From Ketogulonicigenium vulgare WSH-001 (GTDB taxonomy: Bacteria > Pseudomonadota > Alphaproteobacteria > Rhodobacterales > Rhodobacteraceae), in contig NC_017384.1 of the NCBI RefSeq assembly GCF_000223375.1, forward strand, positions 434,001 through 498,000: DNA of 64,000 bases, given 5' to 3'. The first letter of the stretch is position 1; each line of letters starts with the position of its first letter. The notes under the pieces were generated by a model. It was given only the letters and a program-made list of their open reading frames with translations. It had not been told where the DNA came from and did no database searches. The translations under genes and the position numbers were made by a program. Positions 8,627 through 17,681 of this stretch are shown piece after piece.

Positions 8627-8650
8627 GGGCCAGCCTTTGCAGGCTGGCCC
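8627..8650 (-). terminator. Stem-loop after the small secreted protein gene
   Basis: GGGCCAGCC (8627-8635) pairs with GGCTGGCCC (8642-8650) around a 6-nt loop, 26 bp after the stop of the 8677-9018 gene. There is no good T-run on the minus strand, so it may be a weak terminator or an mRNA-stabilising hairpin. Confidence 0.5.
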
Positions 8651-8676
8651 GTTCGCAAAGATCTGAACCCTGGAGC

Positions 8677-9018
8677 TTAGTTCAGTTCGATGATTTGGCT
8701 GTCGACAACTTGGTCGTTGATTTTCAGCACAGCGATCAGGTCAGCAGTCGGGGTTTTGGTGCTGCTCAGACGCAGGTCGGTGTGGACGCCAGCGGCCAGA
8801 TCACGGCTGGACACCAGTTGGTCAGCAGCGCCGTTGGTCAGCGTGTAAACTTCCAAAACAGCGGCGCTGCTGGCGTTCACGAGGTCGATGTTCAGACCTT
8901 GGCTGGCCGAGATTTTTTCAGCGGTGTCGATAAAGCCGCCCGATTGAGCTGCGAACGATGCGGTCGCAACGGTAGCGGCCAGAACAGTAGCAGTGGTCAG
9001 AGCAAACAGGTTTTTCAT
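8677..9018 (-). CDS. Small secreted protein of unknown function
   Basis: About 113 residues. A signal peptide (MKNLFALTTATVLAATVATA..) ends in SFAA, followed by a short mature chain rich in Ser, Ala, Leu and Asp with no cysteine (SSRDLAAGVHTDLRLSSTKT, IAVLKINDQVVDSQIIELN). I recognise no domain. An ATG three codons upstream (9027) is possible, but AAGG at 9028-9031 is spaced better for the ATG at 9018. It stands alone, with a stem-loop behind it and an AT-rich gap before it. Codon use resembles that of well-expressed genes (many GCT/GAC). Confidence 0.7.
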   Translation of the reverse strand: MKNLFALTTATVLAATVATASFAAQSGGFIDTAEKISASQGLNIDLVNASSAAVLEVYTLTNGAADQLVSSRDLAAGVHTDLRLSSTKTPTADLIAVLKINDQVVDSQIIELN

Positions 9019-9182
9019 CTTCGTCATCCTTATATCGCCGCCTGGGATCAGCCCAGTTTTCGCGGCACTCGGTTATAGCGACGGGGCGGGGCGTGGGACG
9101 CTGTGGTCGTTTGCGCCGGGCCGTATCGTCGTTGTGTGAACCGTAGTTGGATCGAGATTCAAAAATGTTCCAGAGCGTGCAA

Positions 9183-9211
9183 GATCACAAAATTCAGCCT
9201 ATTTTGTGATC
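9183..9211. repeat. Perfect 11-bp inverted repeat in the AT-rich gap
   Basis: GATCACAAAAT (9183-9193) and ATTTTGTGATC (9201-9211) flank the 7-nt loop TCAGCCT. No T-run follows on either strand, so this is better read as an operator for a dimeric regulator or an RNA structural element than as a terminator. It lies 165 bp before the secreted-protein start. Confidence 0.6.
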
Positions 9212-9333
9212 GAAATTAGACTTGAAATTCCCTCTTGTCGTTAAACAATCCGGCGAAGTCTTGGGTTTCAAAGAGAAACCTGCTTTTTAGGCAGGCACGA
9301 ATTTGTAAAAATTTTTAGAAATTAAGCATTAAA

Positions 9334-9364
9334 AAGCCCTCTTCACAGGAATGTGAGAGGGCTT
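9334..9364. terminator. Bidirectional rho-independent terminator
   Basis: AAGCCCTCTTCACA (9334-9347), loop GGAA, and TGTGAGAGGGCTT (9352-9364) pair with one bulged T. T-rich tails follow on both strands (TTCTTTT on plus, TTTTTAA on minus). On the minus strand it terminates the metallopeptidase gene. On the plus strand no known gene precedes it, which leaves room for a small RNA. Confidence 0.75.
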
Positions 9365-9444
9365 CTTTTACATTTCTTTACACGCCGCATTACATTTGTT
9401 TACGAAAAACAGGTAGTTACCTGAAGGTAACCTTAGCATGCTTG

Positions 9445-9846
9445 CTAGTGCCACCACTGGTCGATCGAGGCGATATCGTCATCCGACCAGCCAAAATGAT
9501 GCGCGAATTCGTGGATCGTCACATGGCTGACCAGTTCGGCAATGGTGACATTTCCGCGCTCGGCCCATTCATCCAGAATGGGGCGGCGGAACAGCCAGAC
9601 GGTGTCCGGCCCGCGCGGCACGTCCCAGTTCGATTTCTCGGTCAGGGGGATGCCGTCATAAAGGCCGGTCAACTCGAACGGCTCGATCTCCATCTCTTCG
9701 AGGATCTCGTCGCTGGCGAATTCGGCAACGCAAAGCGCTACCGCCTGCGCACGTTCGCGAAAGGGCAGGGGGAAGTTGGCGACAGTCTCGCGCGCCAGTT
9801 CTTCAATTTCATCGAGCGAAGGGGCAATATGGTCCATGTCCTTCAT
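9445..9846 (-). CDS. Minimal zincin-like metallopeptidase (PF06262 type)
   Basis: About 133 residues with the zinc-binding HExxH motif HEFAH (residues 112-116, counted from the ATG at 9846) in TIHEFAHHFGWSDDDI, close to the C-terminus. This fits the short bacterial metallopeptidase family PF06262, whose substrates are unknown. A GTG at 9861 in the same frame is an alternative start; neither has a clear ribosome site. The gene diverges from gltX and ends before the bidirectional terminator at 9334-9364. Confidence 0.82.
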   Translation of the reverse strand: MKDMDHIAPSLDEIEELARETVANFPLPFRERAQAVALCVAEFASDEILEEMEIEPFELTGLYDGIPLTEKSNWDVPRGPDTVWLFRRPILDEWAERGNVTIAELVSHVTIHEFAHHFGWSDDDIASIDQWWH

Positions 9847-9939
9847 ATGGACAAAATGCACGCATTGTGAAAGAGGCTGACCACTGCGCGCGGCTGTTTT
9901 GCCGCCCGCCTCGCCCTTATCGGCTAAGGATGATTTCAG

Positions 9940-11268
9940 ATGACAACGACCCGTTTTGCTCCCTCACCAACTGGCTGGATCCATATCGGCAACCTGCGGG
10001 CTGCCTTGTTCAACTATGCGATCGCCAGGCAGCAGGGCGGAAAGTTCATCCTGCGCATCGATGATACCGACCTGGAACGGTCGAAACAGGAATATATTGA
10101 CGGCATCAAAGCCGATCTGACCTGGCTTGGCCTGACATGGGATCAGTTGGAAAGCCAGTCGGCCCGTTTTGACCGTTATACGGCCGCGCGCGATCAACTG
10201 ATTGCCGAGGGTCGCATCTATGAATGCTTTGAAACCCCGGTCGAGCTGGATCTGAAGCGTAAAAAACAACTGAATATGGGCAAGCCGCCGGTCTATGACC
10301 GCGCCGCGCTGTTGCTGACTGCCGAAGAAAAGGACGCACTGCGGGCCGAGCGTGGCTCGCATTGGCGCTTCAAGCTGGATCACCAGCGCATTGAATGGGA
10401 AGACGGTATTCTGGGCGCGATCTCGATCGATGCGGCCTCGGTCTCGGACCCGGTCATTATCAAGAACGACGGCCAGTGGCTCTATACCTTTGCCTCGGTG
10501 GTCGATGATATTGATATGGGCGTGACGAATATCGTGCGCGGATCGGATCACGTCACCAATACCGCGACCCAGATCCAGATGATCGAGGCGCTGGGCGGCA
10601 CGGTGCCGCGCTTTGCGCACCATTCGCTGCTGACCGGCCCGCAGGGCGAGGGCCTGTCCAAACGTCTTGGCGCGCTGTCGCTGCGCGATCTGCGGGCAAA
10701 AGGCCTCGAGCCGATGGCGGTGCTGTCGCTGATGGCCCGCCTCGGCTCGTCCGAGCCGGTCGAGATGCGCGGCTCGATCGACGAGATCGTTGCGAATTTC
10801 AAAGTCGAAAGCTTTGGCGCATCGCCAACCAAATTCGACGAGAACGACCTGTGGCCGCTGACCGCCAAAGTGCTGGCGGCAATGTCGCTGGATCAGGTCG
10901 CCGCAGATGTCGCCGCCGCTGGCGTCCCGGATGCTGTCGCGCCGCAATTTTGGGCGATCATCCGTGAAAACATCGCCACCCGCGCTGATATTGCGCCGTG
11001 GTGGCAGGTCTTTGCCGCAGGTGACAAAGGCAGCGTTGCCGACGAGGATAAAGACTTTATCCGCGAAGCTTTGGCCATCCTGCCCGCCGCGCCCTATGCC
11101 GCTGATAGCTGGTCGAACTGGCTGAATGATGTGAAGGCGCAATCGGGTCGCAAGGGCAAAGGCCTGTTCATGCCGCTGCGCAAAGCGCTGACAGGCGCGG
11201 AACACGGCCCGGAAATGGCGGACATTTTGCCGCTGTTCCAAGTGAAACCTGCACCGCAGGGGCTGTAA
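9940..11268 (+). CDS. gltX: Glutamate--tRNA ligase
   Basis: A 442-residue class I aminoacyl-tRNA synthetase that charges tRNA with glutamate in the cytosol. It has the HIGH-equivalent HIGN at residues 15-18 after FAPSPTG, and the second signature LSKR at 239-242 (GLSKRLG). Alphaproteobacteria often carry two GltX paralogues, one of which also charges tRNA-Gln for later amidation; which type this is cannot be decided from sequence alone. It is transcribed alone, with a perfect bidirectional terminator 3 bp after the stop. Confidence 0.93.
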   Translation: MTTTRFAPSPTGWIHIGNLRAALFNYAIARQQGGKFILRIDDTDLERSKQEYIDGIKADLTWLGLTWDQLESQSARFDRYTAARDQLIAEGRIYECFETPVELDLKRKKQLNMGKPPVYDRAALLLTAEEKDALRAERGSHWRFKLDHQRIEWEDGILGAISIDAASVSDPVIIKNDGQWLYTFASVVDDIDMGVTNIVRGSDHVTNTATQIQMIEALGGTVPRFAHHSLLTGPQGEGLSKRLGALSLRDLRAKGLEPMAVLSLMARLGSSEPVEMRGSIDEIVANFKVESFGASPTKFDENDLWPLTAKVLAAMSLDQVAADVAAAGVPDAVAPQFWAIIRENIATRADIAPWWQVFAAGDKGSVADEDKDFIREALAILPAAPYAADSWSNWLNDVKAQSGRKGKGLFMPLRKALTGAEHGPEMADILPLFQVKPAPQGL

Positions 11269-11270
11269 TA

Positions 11271-11300
11271 GAAAAGGGCGGGGAAATCCCCGCCCTTTTC
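11271..11300. terminator. Bidirectional terminator between gltX and the cold-shock gene
   Basis: A perfect 13-bp stem GAAAAGGGCGGGG / CCCCGCCCTTTTC with loop AAAT. The A/T ends provide the U-tract in both directions. It serves gltX (plus) and the cold-shock gene (minus), which converge here. Confidence 0.9.
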
Positions 11301-11320
11301 ATTTCCAGAACTGGAAAGAC

Positions 11321-11527
11321 TTATTCAACCGACAGGTTGACAGCCGACTCGCGGCCATCACGGCTGCTTTCGATGTCGAAACGAACCTTTTGGTTGTCTT
11401 TCAGGCCTTCAAGACCCGAACGCTGAACAGCCGAAATGTGAACGAAAACGTCCTTCGAGCCGCCATCGGGGGCAATGAAACCATAGCCCTTGGTAGTGTT
11501 GAACCATTTCACGGTGCCGGTGGCCAT
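11321..11527 (-). CDS. Cold-shock domain protein (CspA family)
   Basis: A 68-residue single cold-shock domain that binds single-stranded RNA/DNA and acts as an RNA chaperone. RNP1 is KGYGFI (13-18) and RNP2 is VFVHI (27-31). AGGAG lies a few bases before the ATG. No other gene occupies the 298 bp up to ettA, so a long 5' leader, as in other csp genes, is possible. Several paralogues usually exist per genome, so no specific symbol is given. Confidence 0.95.
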   Translation of the reverse strand: MATGTVKWFNTTKGYGFIAPDGGSKDVFVHISAVQRSGLEGLKDNQKVRFDIESSRDGRESAVNLSVE

Positions 11528-11695
11528 CGTGAGAACTCCTCGTAGAATTCCGCTCGCGGAAGTGCAGCGGACCGGCTCGTCAGCGCTAGTCGAAGCAGCT
11601 GGGCCCGGCTGGGAGTCAGATGGTCGATAGAGATAACTTGCACTAGTACCATAAAGGGCAATGCCCGTTCAGGCAAGAAAAAGGATTTCGTTTCT

Positions 11696-11723
11696 TTGCC
11701 GATATGCGCGAAAACCATATTCT
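11696..11723 (+). promoter_or_regulatory. Candidate promoter for ettA
   Basis: TTGCCG (11696-11701), a 16-nt spacer and TATTCT (11718-11723) lie about 100 bp before the ettA start. The surrounding 11528-11825 gap has no gene and should hold the divergent cold-shock and ettA promoters. Found by eye only. Confidence 0.35.
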
Positions 11724-11825
11724 ACAGCCGCAAGTGATCAAGCATACCGTTGCCCTTTCGCTGATCTACCCCTATGTGAGGGCGCTGAAGTTTCCGATCA
11801 TGCACATTCAACACGAGGGTTCGAC

Positions 11826-13481
11826 ATGGCCAGCTACCAGTTCGTTTATTTCATGGACGGCGTGTCCAAAGCCTACCCCGGCGGCAAGAAGGTATTCGAG
11901 AATATCCGTCTGAACTTCCTGCCCGGCGTGAAAATTGGTGTGGTCGGTGTGAACGGTGCGGGTAAATCCTCGCTGCTGCGCATTATGGCCGGCACGGATA
12001 AGGACTTCACCGGCGAGGCCTGGGCCGCAGAGGGCGCCAAAGTCGGCTACCTCTCGCAAGAGCCGGAACTCGACCCGCAGCTGACCGTGCGCGGCAACGT
12101 CATGGAAGGCGTGCGCGCCAAAACCGCCAAACTCGAGCGTTATAACGAGTTGGCGATGAATTATTCGGACGAGACCGCCGACGAGATGGCCCGTCTGCAG
12201 GATGAAATCGACGCCGAGAACCTGTGGGATCTGGACACGCAAGTCTCGATCGCGATGGAGGCTCTGCGCTGTCCCGATGACGATGCCGATGTCGAAAGCC
12301 TGTCGGGCGGCGAGCGTCGCCGTGTCGCTTTGTGCAAGCTGCTGCTGGAAGCGCCCGACATGCTGCTGCTTGACGAGCCGACCAACCACCTTGACGCCGA
12401 GACCATCGCCTGGCTGCAAAACCACCTGATGAACTACAAGGGCACTATTCTGGTCGTTACCCACGACCGTTACTTCCTTGACAACATCACCAGCTGGATT
12501 CTGGAACTCGACCGCGGTCGTGGCATTCCCTATGAGGGCAACTATTCCAGCTGGCTGGAACAAAAAGCCAAGCGCCTGCTGCAAGAGGCCCGCGAGGACA
12601 AGAGCCGCCAAGACACGCTGTCGCGCGAATTGGAGTGGATCCGTCAAGGTGCCAAGGCCCGTCAGGCCAAGCAAAAGGCCCGTATCAACGCCTATAACGA
12701 ATTGGCCGATCAGTCCGAACGCGAGCGGATCACCAAGGCGCAGATCGTCATCCCCAATGGTCCCCGTCTGGGCGGTAAGGTCATCGAGGTCACCAATCTG
12801 CAAAAAGCCATGGGCGACAAGCTGTTGATCGAAGACCTGACGTTCATGCTGCCCCCCGGCGGTATCGTTGGCGTCATCGGTCCGAACGGTGCGGGTAAAT
12901 CGACCCTGTTCAAGATGCTGACCGGCCATGAACAGCCCGATTCCGGTACTGTCGTGCTGGGTGATACCGTCAAGCTGTCCTATGTCGACCAGTCGCGCGG
13001 CGCGCTTGATCCCGAAAAAACCGTCTGGGAAGAGATTTCCGGCGGTGCCGAGCTGATCGTTCTGGGCGATGCGACCGTGAACAGCCGCGTCTATTGCGGT
13101 GCGTTCAACTTCAAGGGCACCGATCAGCAAAAGAAAGTCGGCATCCTATCGGGCGGTGAGCGTAACCGCGTTCACATGGCCAAGCTGCTGAAAGACGGCG
13201 GCAATGTGCTGCTTCTCGATGAGCCGACCAACGACCTTGACGTGGAAACTTTGCGCGCGCTGGAAGATGCGCTGGTTGATTTCGCGGGCTGCGCGATTGT
13301 CATCAGCCACGATCGCTTCTTCCTTGACCGGATCTGTACCCACATCCTCGCCTTCGAGGGTGATGCCCATGTCGAATGGTTCGAAGGCAACTTCGAAGAT
13401 TACGAAGAGGACAAAAAGCGCCGCCTGGGCGTCGATGCGCTGGAACCCAAGCGCGTCAAGTTCAAGAAGTTCACCCGCTAA
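11826..13481 (+). CDS. ettA: Energy-dependent translational throttle protein EttA (ABC-F)
   Basis: A 551-residue soluble ABC-F protein with two ATPase domains and no membrane segments. Walker A GVNGAGKS is at 41-48 with signature LSGGERRRV and LLLDEPTNHLD; the second domain has GPNGAGKS and LSGGERNRV. EttA binds the ribosomal E site and gates the first elongation steps according to ATP/ADP ratio. The length and the opening MASYQFVYFMDGVSKAYPGG match EttA rather than Uup or YheS. The frame is open upstream to 11661, but the protein family begins at the 11826 ATG. Confidence 0.93.
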   Translation: MASYQFVYFMDGVSKAYPGGKKVFENIRLNFLPGVKIGVVGVNGAGKSSLLRIMAGTDKDFTGEAWAAEGAKVGYLSQEPELDPQLTVRGNVMEGVRAKTAKLERYNELAMNYSDETADEMARLQDEIDAENLWDLDTQVSIAMEALRCPDDDADVESLSGGERRRVALCKLLLEAPDMLLLDEPTNHLDAETIAWLQNHLMNYKGTILVVTHDRYFLDNITSWILELDRGRGIPYEGNYSSWLEQKAKRLLQEAREDKSRQDTLSRELEWIRQGAKARQAKQKARINAYNELADQSERERITKAQIVIPNGPRLGGKVIEVTNLQKAMGDKLLIEDLTFMLPPGGIVGVIGPNGAGKSTLFKMLTGHEQPDSGTVVLGDTVKLSYVDQSRGALDPEKTVWEEISGGAELIVLGDATVNSRVYCGAFNFKGTDQQKKVGILSGGERNRVHMAKLLKDGGNVLLLDEPTNDLDVETLRALEDALVDFAGCAIVISHDRFFLDRICTHILAFEGDAHVEWFEGNFEDYEEDKKRRLGVDALEPKRVKFKKFTR

Positions 13482-13484
13482 AAT

Positions 13485-14087
13485 ATGGGTGGTGCCCTGA
13501 TCCTTCCCCCCGCGGGGCGGGGGCAGGTTGTGGGGCTGTTGGGCGGGTCGTTTGATCCGCCCCATCTTGGTCATGTCGCCATCACACGTCAGGCGCTGGC
13601 GCGGTTCGGGTTGGATCGCGTCTGGTGGCTGGTTAGCCCCGGTAACCCACTGAAATCAAACGGACCTGCTGGGATGGTGCGTCGCCTAGACGCTGCGCGC
13701 GCCATGATGCGCGACCCGCGCGTCTCGATCACCGATATCGAGGCGCGCCTGCGCACCCGCTATACCGCCGATACGATCGCGGCGCTGCAACGGCTGCGTC
13801 CCGATCTGCATTTCGTCTGGTTGATGGGATCGGATAATCTGGCGCAGTTCCATCGCTGGCAAAGCTGGCGCAAGATCATGGACAGCGTGCCGATAGGTGT
13901 GCTGGCGCGGCCCGGCACGGGATTGTCCGCGCAACTCGCCCCCGCGGCGCGCGCCTATCGCTGGGCGCGGCTGCGCGAAAGCGAAGGCCCGCGCCTTGGC
14001 CTTGCGCCTGCGCCCGCTTGGGCCTTTGCGCATATTCCTTTGAATGCAATGTCATCCAGCGCGATCCGCGCGAAGGGGGGCTGGTGA
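13485..14087 (+). CDS. nadD: Nicotinate-nucleotide adenylyltransferase
   Basis: A 200-residue enzyme of the NAD pathway that joins nicotinate mononucleotide and ATP to form deamido-NAD. It has the nucleotidyltransferase motif [11 protein letters not shown] at residues 20-30, [17 protein letters not shown] in the middle and the SSxxIR motif (SSSAIR) at the end. It starts 3 bp after ettA and overlaps the dacB start by 4 bp (GTGA), so it is probably co-transcribed with both. It is not beside rsfS/rlmH, its common neighbours. Confidence 0.93.
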   Translation: MGGALILPPAGRGQVVGLLGGSFDPPHLGHVAITRQALARFGLDRVWWLVSPGNPLKSNGPAGMVRRLDAARAMMRDPRVSITDIEARLRTRYTADTIAALQRLRPDLHFVWLMGSDNLAQFHRWQSWRKIMDSVPIGVLARPGTGLSAQLAPAARAYRWARLRESEGPRLGLAPAPAWAFAHIPLNAMSSSAIRAKGGW

Positions 14088-15554
14088 GCTATTCGCGCCG
14101 CATCTTCCTCACCAGCCTGCTGGCCGCTGCCGCGACGCCCGCGCTGTCGCAATCGGTGCTGCGCCCGCTTGCGCGGCCTGCGCGTATCCATCCCGCGCTG
14201 CGCCAGACGCCCACGCAGATGTTGCAGCAGGCGCGGCTGGGCAATGGGGTATCCTATCTGGCGGCGCGCCTGTCGGACGGTCAGGTGATCGAGGGGAACA
14301 ACCCCGGTATGGCCCTTGCCCCCGCCAGCACGGCCAAGGCCGTCACTGCGCTTTACGCCCTCGACCGTCTAGGTGCTGATTTCCGCTTCGAAACGCTGGT
14401 GCTGGGGCAGGGCGTTGTGGAGGCGGGCACTTTGCAAGGCACGCTGATGCTGGCGGGCGGCGGCGATCCGATCCTGTCGACCCCCCGATCTGGTGGCGAT
14501 GGTCGACCAGCTTCATGCGGCGGGCGTGCGGCGTGTAAACGGCACGTTTTCCTATTTCGATGGCGCACTGCCCGCCATCACCGAAATCGATCCCGGCGGC
14601 CAACTGCCGCAGGCGGGTTACAATCCGGCGATTTCTGGGCTGAACCTGAATTTCAACCGCGTGCATTTCGAATGGACGCGGGCGGGCGGGGCGTGGAACT
14701 TGGCGATGGATGCGCGCGGCGGCAATGTCACCCCGGCTGTCAGCATCGCGACCATGGCGCTGGCCGATCGCGGCGCGCCGACGTTCAGCTATCGGCAAGA
14801 TGGCGTGATCGACCGCTGGACCGTTGCCAGCGGCGCGCTGGGGAACGGCGGGTCGCGCTGGTTGCCGGTGCGCAGCCCCGGTGCCTATGCGGCGGATGTG
14901 TTCCGCACGCTTTGCGCCGCGCGCGGTATCACCCTGCCTACGCCCCAGCCGGAGGGTCGCTTGATCGCCGGCAATGTCTATGCCCGTCATCAAAGCCCTG
15001 AACTGCTGATCATGTTGCGCGATATGCTGGAATATTCCACCAATATCACGGCCGAGGTCATCGGCCTGACCGCCGCGCGGCGCGATAATCCGGGCGTGGT
15101 CAGCCTGCCGCAATCGGCGGCGGCGATGGCAGAATGGGTGCTATTGCAGCACGGCGCGCAGATGCGATTGGTCGATCATTCCGGCCTTGGCGGCGCGGCG
15201 CAGATCGCGCCCGATCAGATGGTGCGCCTGCTGCGCGGCGGCGCGGATGGCCCGCTGCGCGGTATCCTGCGCCCCGTTGTACTGACCGATGCCGAAGGCG
15301 ACCGCCTGCCAAACCCCGATACGCAGGTCGCCGCCAAAACCGGCACGCTGAATTTCACCAGCGCCCTTGTCGGCTATATCGACCCGCCCGCAGGCGAGGA
15401 TCTGGTCTTTGCGATTTTCTCGTCCGATCCCGCCGCGCGTCAGGCGGCGCGGCTGGACGAGGTGCCCGCAGGCTCGCGCGCGTGGAACGCGCGCGCGCGG
15501 CGCTTGCAGCAGCAGTTGATCCAGCGCTGGGGCGCGCTTTACAGCACCATGTAA
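14084..15554 (+). pseudogene. dacB: D-Ala-D-Ala carboxypeptidase/endopeptidase, PBP4 type, split by a 1-bp frameshift
   Basis: The reading frame from the GTG at 14084 gives a signal peptide and the first half of a PBP4-type (DacB, peptidase S13) protein. It has the nucleophile motif SxxK at residues 82-85 (STAK) and runs to LAGGGDPILSTP. The frame is lost in a run of six C at 14481-14486; dropping one C continues directly into DLVAMVDQLHAAGV and then to the stop at 15554. The rest carries SxN (STN in EYSTNIT) and KTG (VAAKTGTLN). All catalytic motifs are thus preserved across two frames. PBP4 trims peptidoglycan crosslinks in the periplasm. A sequencing error, a recent mutation or a slippage site are all possible. 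Confidence 0.85.
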
Positions 15555-15958
15555 CGGGCGCGGGCGCCGCGCTCGATCGCGGCGGCGTGCAGGCGGTCCA
15601 GCTCTAACTCGTCGCGAATCTCTTCCAGCATCCGGCCTTCGGGGCTGGTGATGACGCCATCGGCAGCCGCCACATCGCAGGCCAGCGCATAGGCGGTCTC
15701 GAACAGCTTTTCGGGCAATGCATCGCGGATCAGACCGAATAAGGCATCCAGCCCGTCCTCTTGATCCAAGAGGTCAAACACCGTCCGCGCCACCAGCGAC
15801 AGATGGTCAGAATCGAAATTTGCAAAGATCGGCAAGGTGTTGATGATCGTGGTGATCTGCACCAACTCCGAGGTGCGGATATTTTCATCCGCAGCCGAAA
15901 CGCTGATCATCACGGCGACTAGCGCGTCTTGCGGGCTGAGCGAGGGAATATCCAGCAT
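15539..15958 (-). CDS. TerB-like family protein
   Basis: A 139-residue acidic, helical protein with the TerB-like pattern: SPQDALVAVMISVSAADENIRTSE near the start and YALACDVAAADGVITSPEG near residue 95, where acidic residues could bind metal. TerB-like proteins are linked to tellurite resistance and stress, but most solitary copies are of unknown role. Its 3' end overlaps that of dacB by 16 bp in convergent orientation. Confidence 0.75.
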   Translation of the reverse strand: MLDIPSLSPQDALVAVMISVSAADENIRTSELVQITTIINTLPIFANFDSDHLSLVARTVFDLLDQEDGLDALFGLIRDALPEKLFETAYALACDVAAADGVITSPEGRMLEEIRDELELDRLHAAAIERGARARYMVL

Positions 15959-16019
15959 GGTTAGCTCCTGTTTTGCGGCATATTAGCTGGCATTTCAGGC
16001 CGCGCCAGATGCGAGTTTG

Positions 16020-16048
16020 TTGACGCTGCGCCCGCAAATCCCTAATTG
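16020..16048 (+). promoter_or_regulatory. Candidate promoter for lysS
   Basis: TTGACG (16020-16025), a 17-nt spacer and TAATTG (16043-16048) lie about 35-60 bp upstream of the lysS start. This is the best sigma-70-like sequence in the gap. Confidence 0.45.
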
Positions 16049-16084
16049 GGGGCGCTGCGGCTACCTTCGGCCGTGAAAGAATGG

Positions 16085-17674
16085 ATGAAAAAGATGTCTG
16101 ATCTGCGCGACGTCGCGATGCAAAGCAAGGCTTGGCCCTTTGAAGAAGCGCGCGCGCTGCTCAAACGTTATGAAAAGGCGCCGCCGGAAAAGGGCTACGT
16201 GCTTTTTGAGACCGGCTATGGCCCTTCGGGTCTGCCGCATATCGGCACTTTTGGCGAAGTGCTACGCACGACGATGATCCGCCGTGCCTTTGAGGTGATT
16301 TCCGACATCCCGACGCGCCTGATCTGTTTTTCGGACGACCTCGATGGCATGCGCAAAGTGCCGGAAAACGTGCCGAACCAAGAGATGCTTTACGCCAATA
16401 TCCAAAAGCCGCTGACATCGGTGCCCGATCCGTTCGGCGAATACGACAGCTTTGGCGCACATAACAACGCCATGCTGCGCCGCTTTTTGGACACATTCGG
16501 GTTCGAGTATGAATTCTACTCGGCCACCGAATTCTATGGCTCGGGCCAGTTCGATCCGACCCTGCGCCTGATGGTCGAGCGCTATGACGACATCATGGCC
16601 ATCATGCTGAAATCCCTGCGCGAAGAGCGTCAGCAGACCTATTCCGCCTTCTTGCCGATCCATCCCGAAACCGGCCGCGTGTTGTATGTTCCGATGAAAG
16701 AGGTGAACGCCAAGGATTACACGATCACCTTTGACGACGAAACCGGCCGCGAATGGACGCTGCCCGTCACCGGCGGCAATGTGAAACTGCAGTGGAAGCC
16801 GGACTTTGGCGCGCGCTGGGCGGCGCTGGGCGTCGATTTCGAGATGTATGGCAAGGATCACGCGACCAATACGCCGATCTATGACGGCATCTGTCGCACG
16901 CTGGGCGGCCGCGCGCCGAACCATTTCACCTATGAGCTGTTCCTGGACGAGCTGGGTCAAAAGATCAGCAAATCCAAGGGCAACGGCCTGACCATCGACG
17001 AATGGCTGCACTACGCCTCCAGCGAGAGCCTGTCGTATTTCATGTATCAAAAGCCGAAAACCGCCAAGCGGATGCATTTTGACGTGATCCCGAAGGCGGT
17101 GGATGAGTACCATCAACAACTGCGCGGTTATGCCACGCAAGATGCGGCGGCGCAGTTGAACAACCCGGTCTATCACATCCATCGCGGCAATGTGCCGGCC
17201 TCGGATATGGTGATCCCGTTTGCGATGCTGTTGAACCTGGCCTCCGTGTCCAGCGCCGAGACCAAAGAGACGCTGTGGGGCTTTATCGCCCGCTATGTGC
17301 CCGAGGCGAGCCCCGAGCAGAACCCCGGCATGGATGCCGCCGCCGCATTCGCGGTGCGCTATTACAATGACAAGGTGAAGCCGACCAAAGTCTTCCGCCT
17401 GCCGACCGAGCCCGAGCGCGCCGCGCTGGAAGACCTGCTGGCCGAGCTGCGCGTCTGGCAAGGCGGCGCGGATGCCGAAGCGCTGCAGAACCTTGTGTTC
17501 GCCATCGGCAATAAGCATGAATTCCAACCGCTGCGTGACTGGTTCAAGGCGCTTTACGAAGTGCTGCTGGGCGCATCCGAGGGCCCGCGCTTTGGCGGTT
17601 TCATCGCGCTTTACGGCGTGAATGAGACGATTGCCCTGATCGAGCGCGCGCTGGCGGGCGATCTGGTCGCTTAA
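16085..17674 (+). CDS. lysS: Lysine--tRNA ligase, class I
   Basis: About 529 residues. It is a class I LysRS, the archaeal-type enzyme also used by many alphaproteobacteria, unrelated to class II LysS of E. coli. The HIGH-like HIGT lies in [14 protein letters not shown] and the KMSKS-like KISKS in [13 protein letters not shown]. It charges tRNA-Lys in the cytosol. Three in-frame starts exist (16046, 16085, 16094); I chose 16085 because GAAAG precedes it at a usable distance, but 16094 (MSDLRD) is nearly as good. Confidence 0.92.
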   Translation: MKKMSDLRDVAMQSKAWPFEEARALLKRYEKAPPEKGYVLFETGYGPSGLPHIGTFGEVLRTTMIRRAFEVISDIPTRLICFSDDLDGMRKVPENVPNQEMLYANIQKPLTSVPDPFGEYDSFGAHNNAMLRRFLDTFGFEYEFYSATEFYGSGQFDPTLRLMVERYDDIMAIMLKSLREERQQTYSAFLPIHPETGRVLYVPMKEVNAKDYTITFDDETGREWTLPVTGGNVKLQWKPDFGARWAALGVDFEMYGKDHATNTPIYDGICRTLGGRAPNHFTYELFLDELGQKISKSKGNGLTIDEWLHYASSESLSYFMYQKPKTAKRMHFDVIPKAVDEYHQQLRGYATQDAAAQLNNPVYHIHRGNVPASDMVIPFAMLLNLASVSSAETKETLWGFIARYVPEASPEQNPGMDAAAAFAVRYYNDKVKPTKVFRLPTEPERAALEDLLAELRVWQGGADAEALQNLVFAIGNKHEFQPLRDWFKALYEVLLGASEGPRFGGFIALYGVNETIALIERALAGDLVA

Positions 17675-17681
17675 ACACGCA

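Larger units (their letters stand above)
9019..9444. other. Gene-free AT-rich intergenic gap
   Basis: About 425 bp with no credible coding frame. The part from about 9140 to 9440 is clearly richer in A+T than its surroundings. It holds an 11-bp inverted repeat (9183-9211), a bidirectional terminator (9334-9364) and a short palindromic stretch near 9410-9432 built on GGTAGTTACC and GGTAACC. The first part holds the promoter region of the secreted protein. A small RNA ending at the 9334-9364 terminator is possible but unproven. Confidence 0.55.

Noticed and set aside
9964..11241. Long open frame antisense to gltX
   Set aside because: It is the complement of a complete synthetase gene and has the typical biased composition of a shadow frame.
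11808..13130. Long open frame antisense to ettA
   Set aside because: It is a shadow of a clear ABC-F gene and shows no domain of its own.
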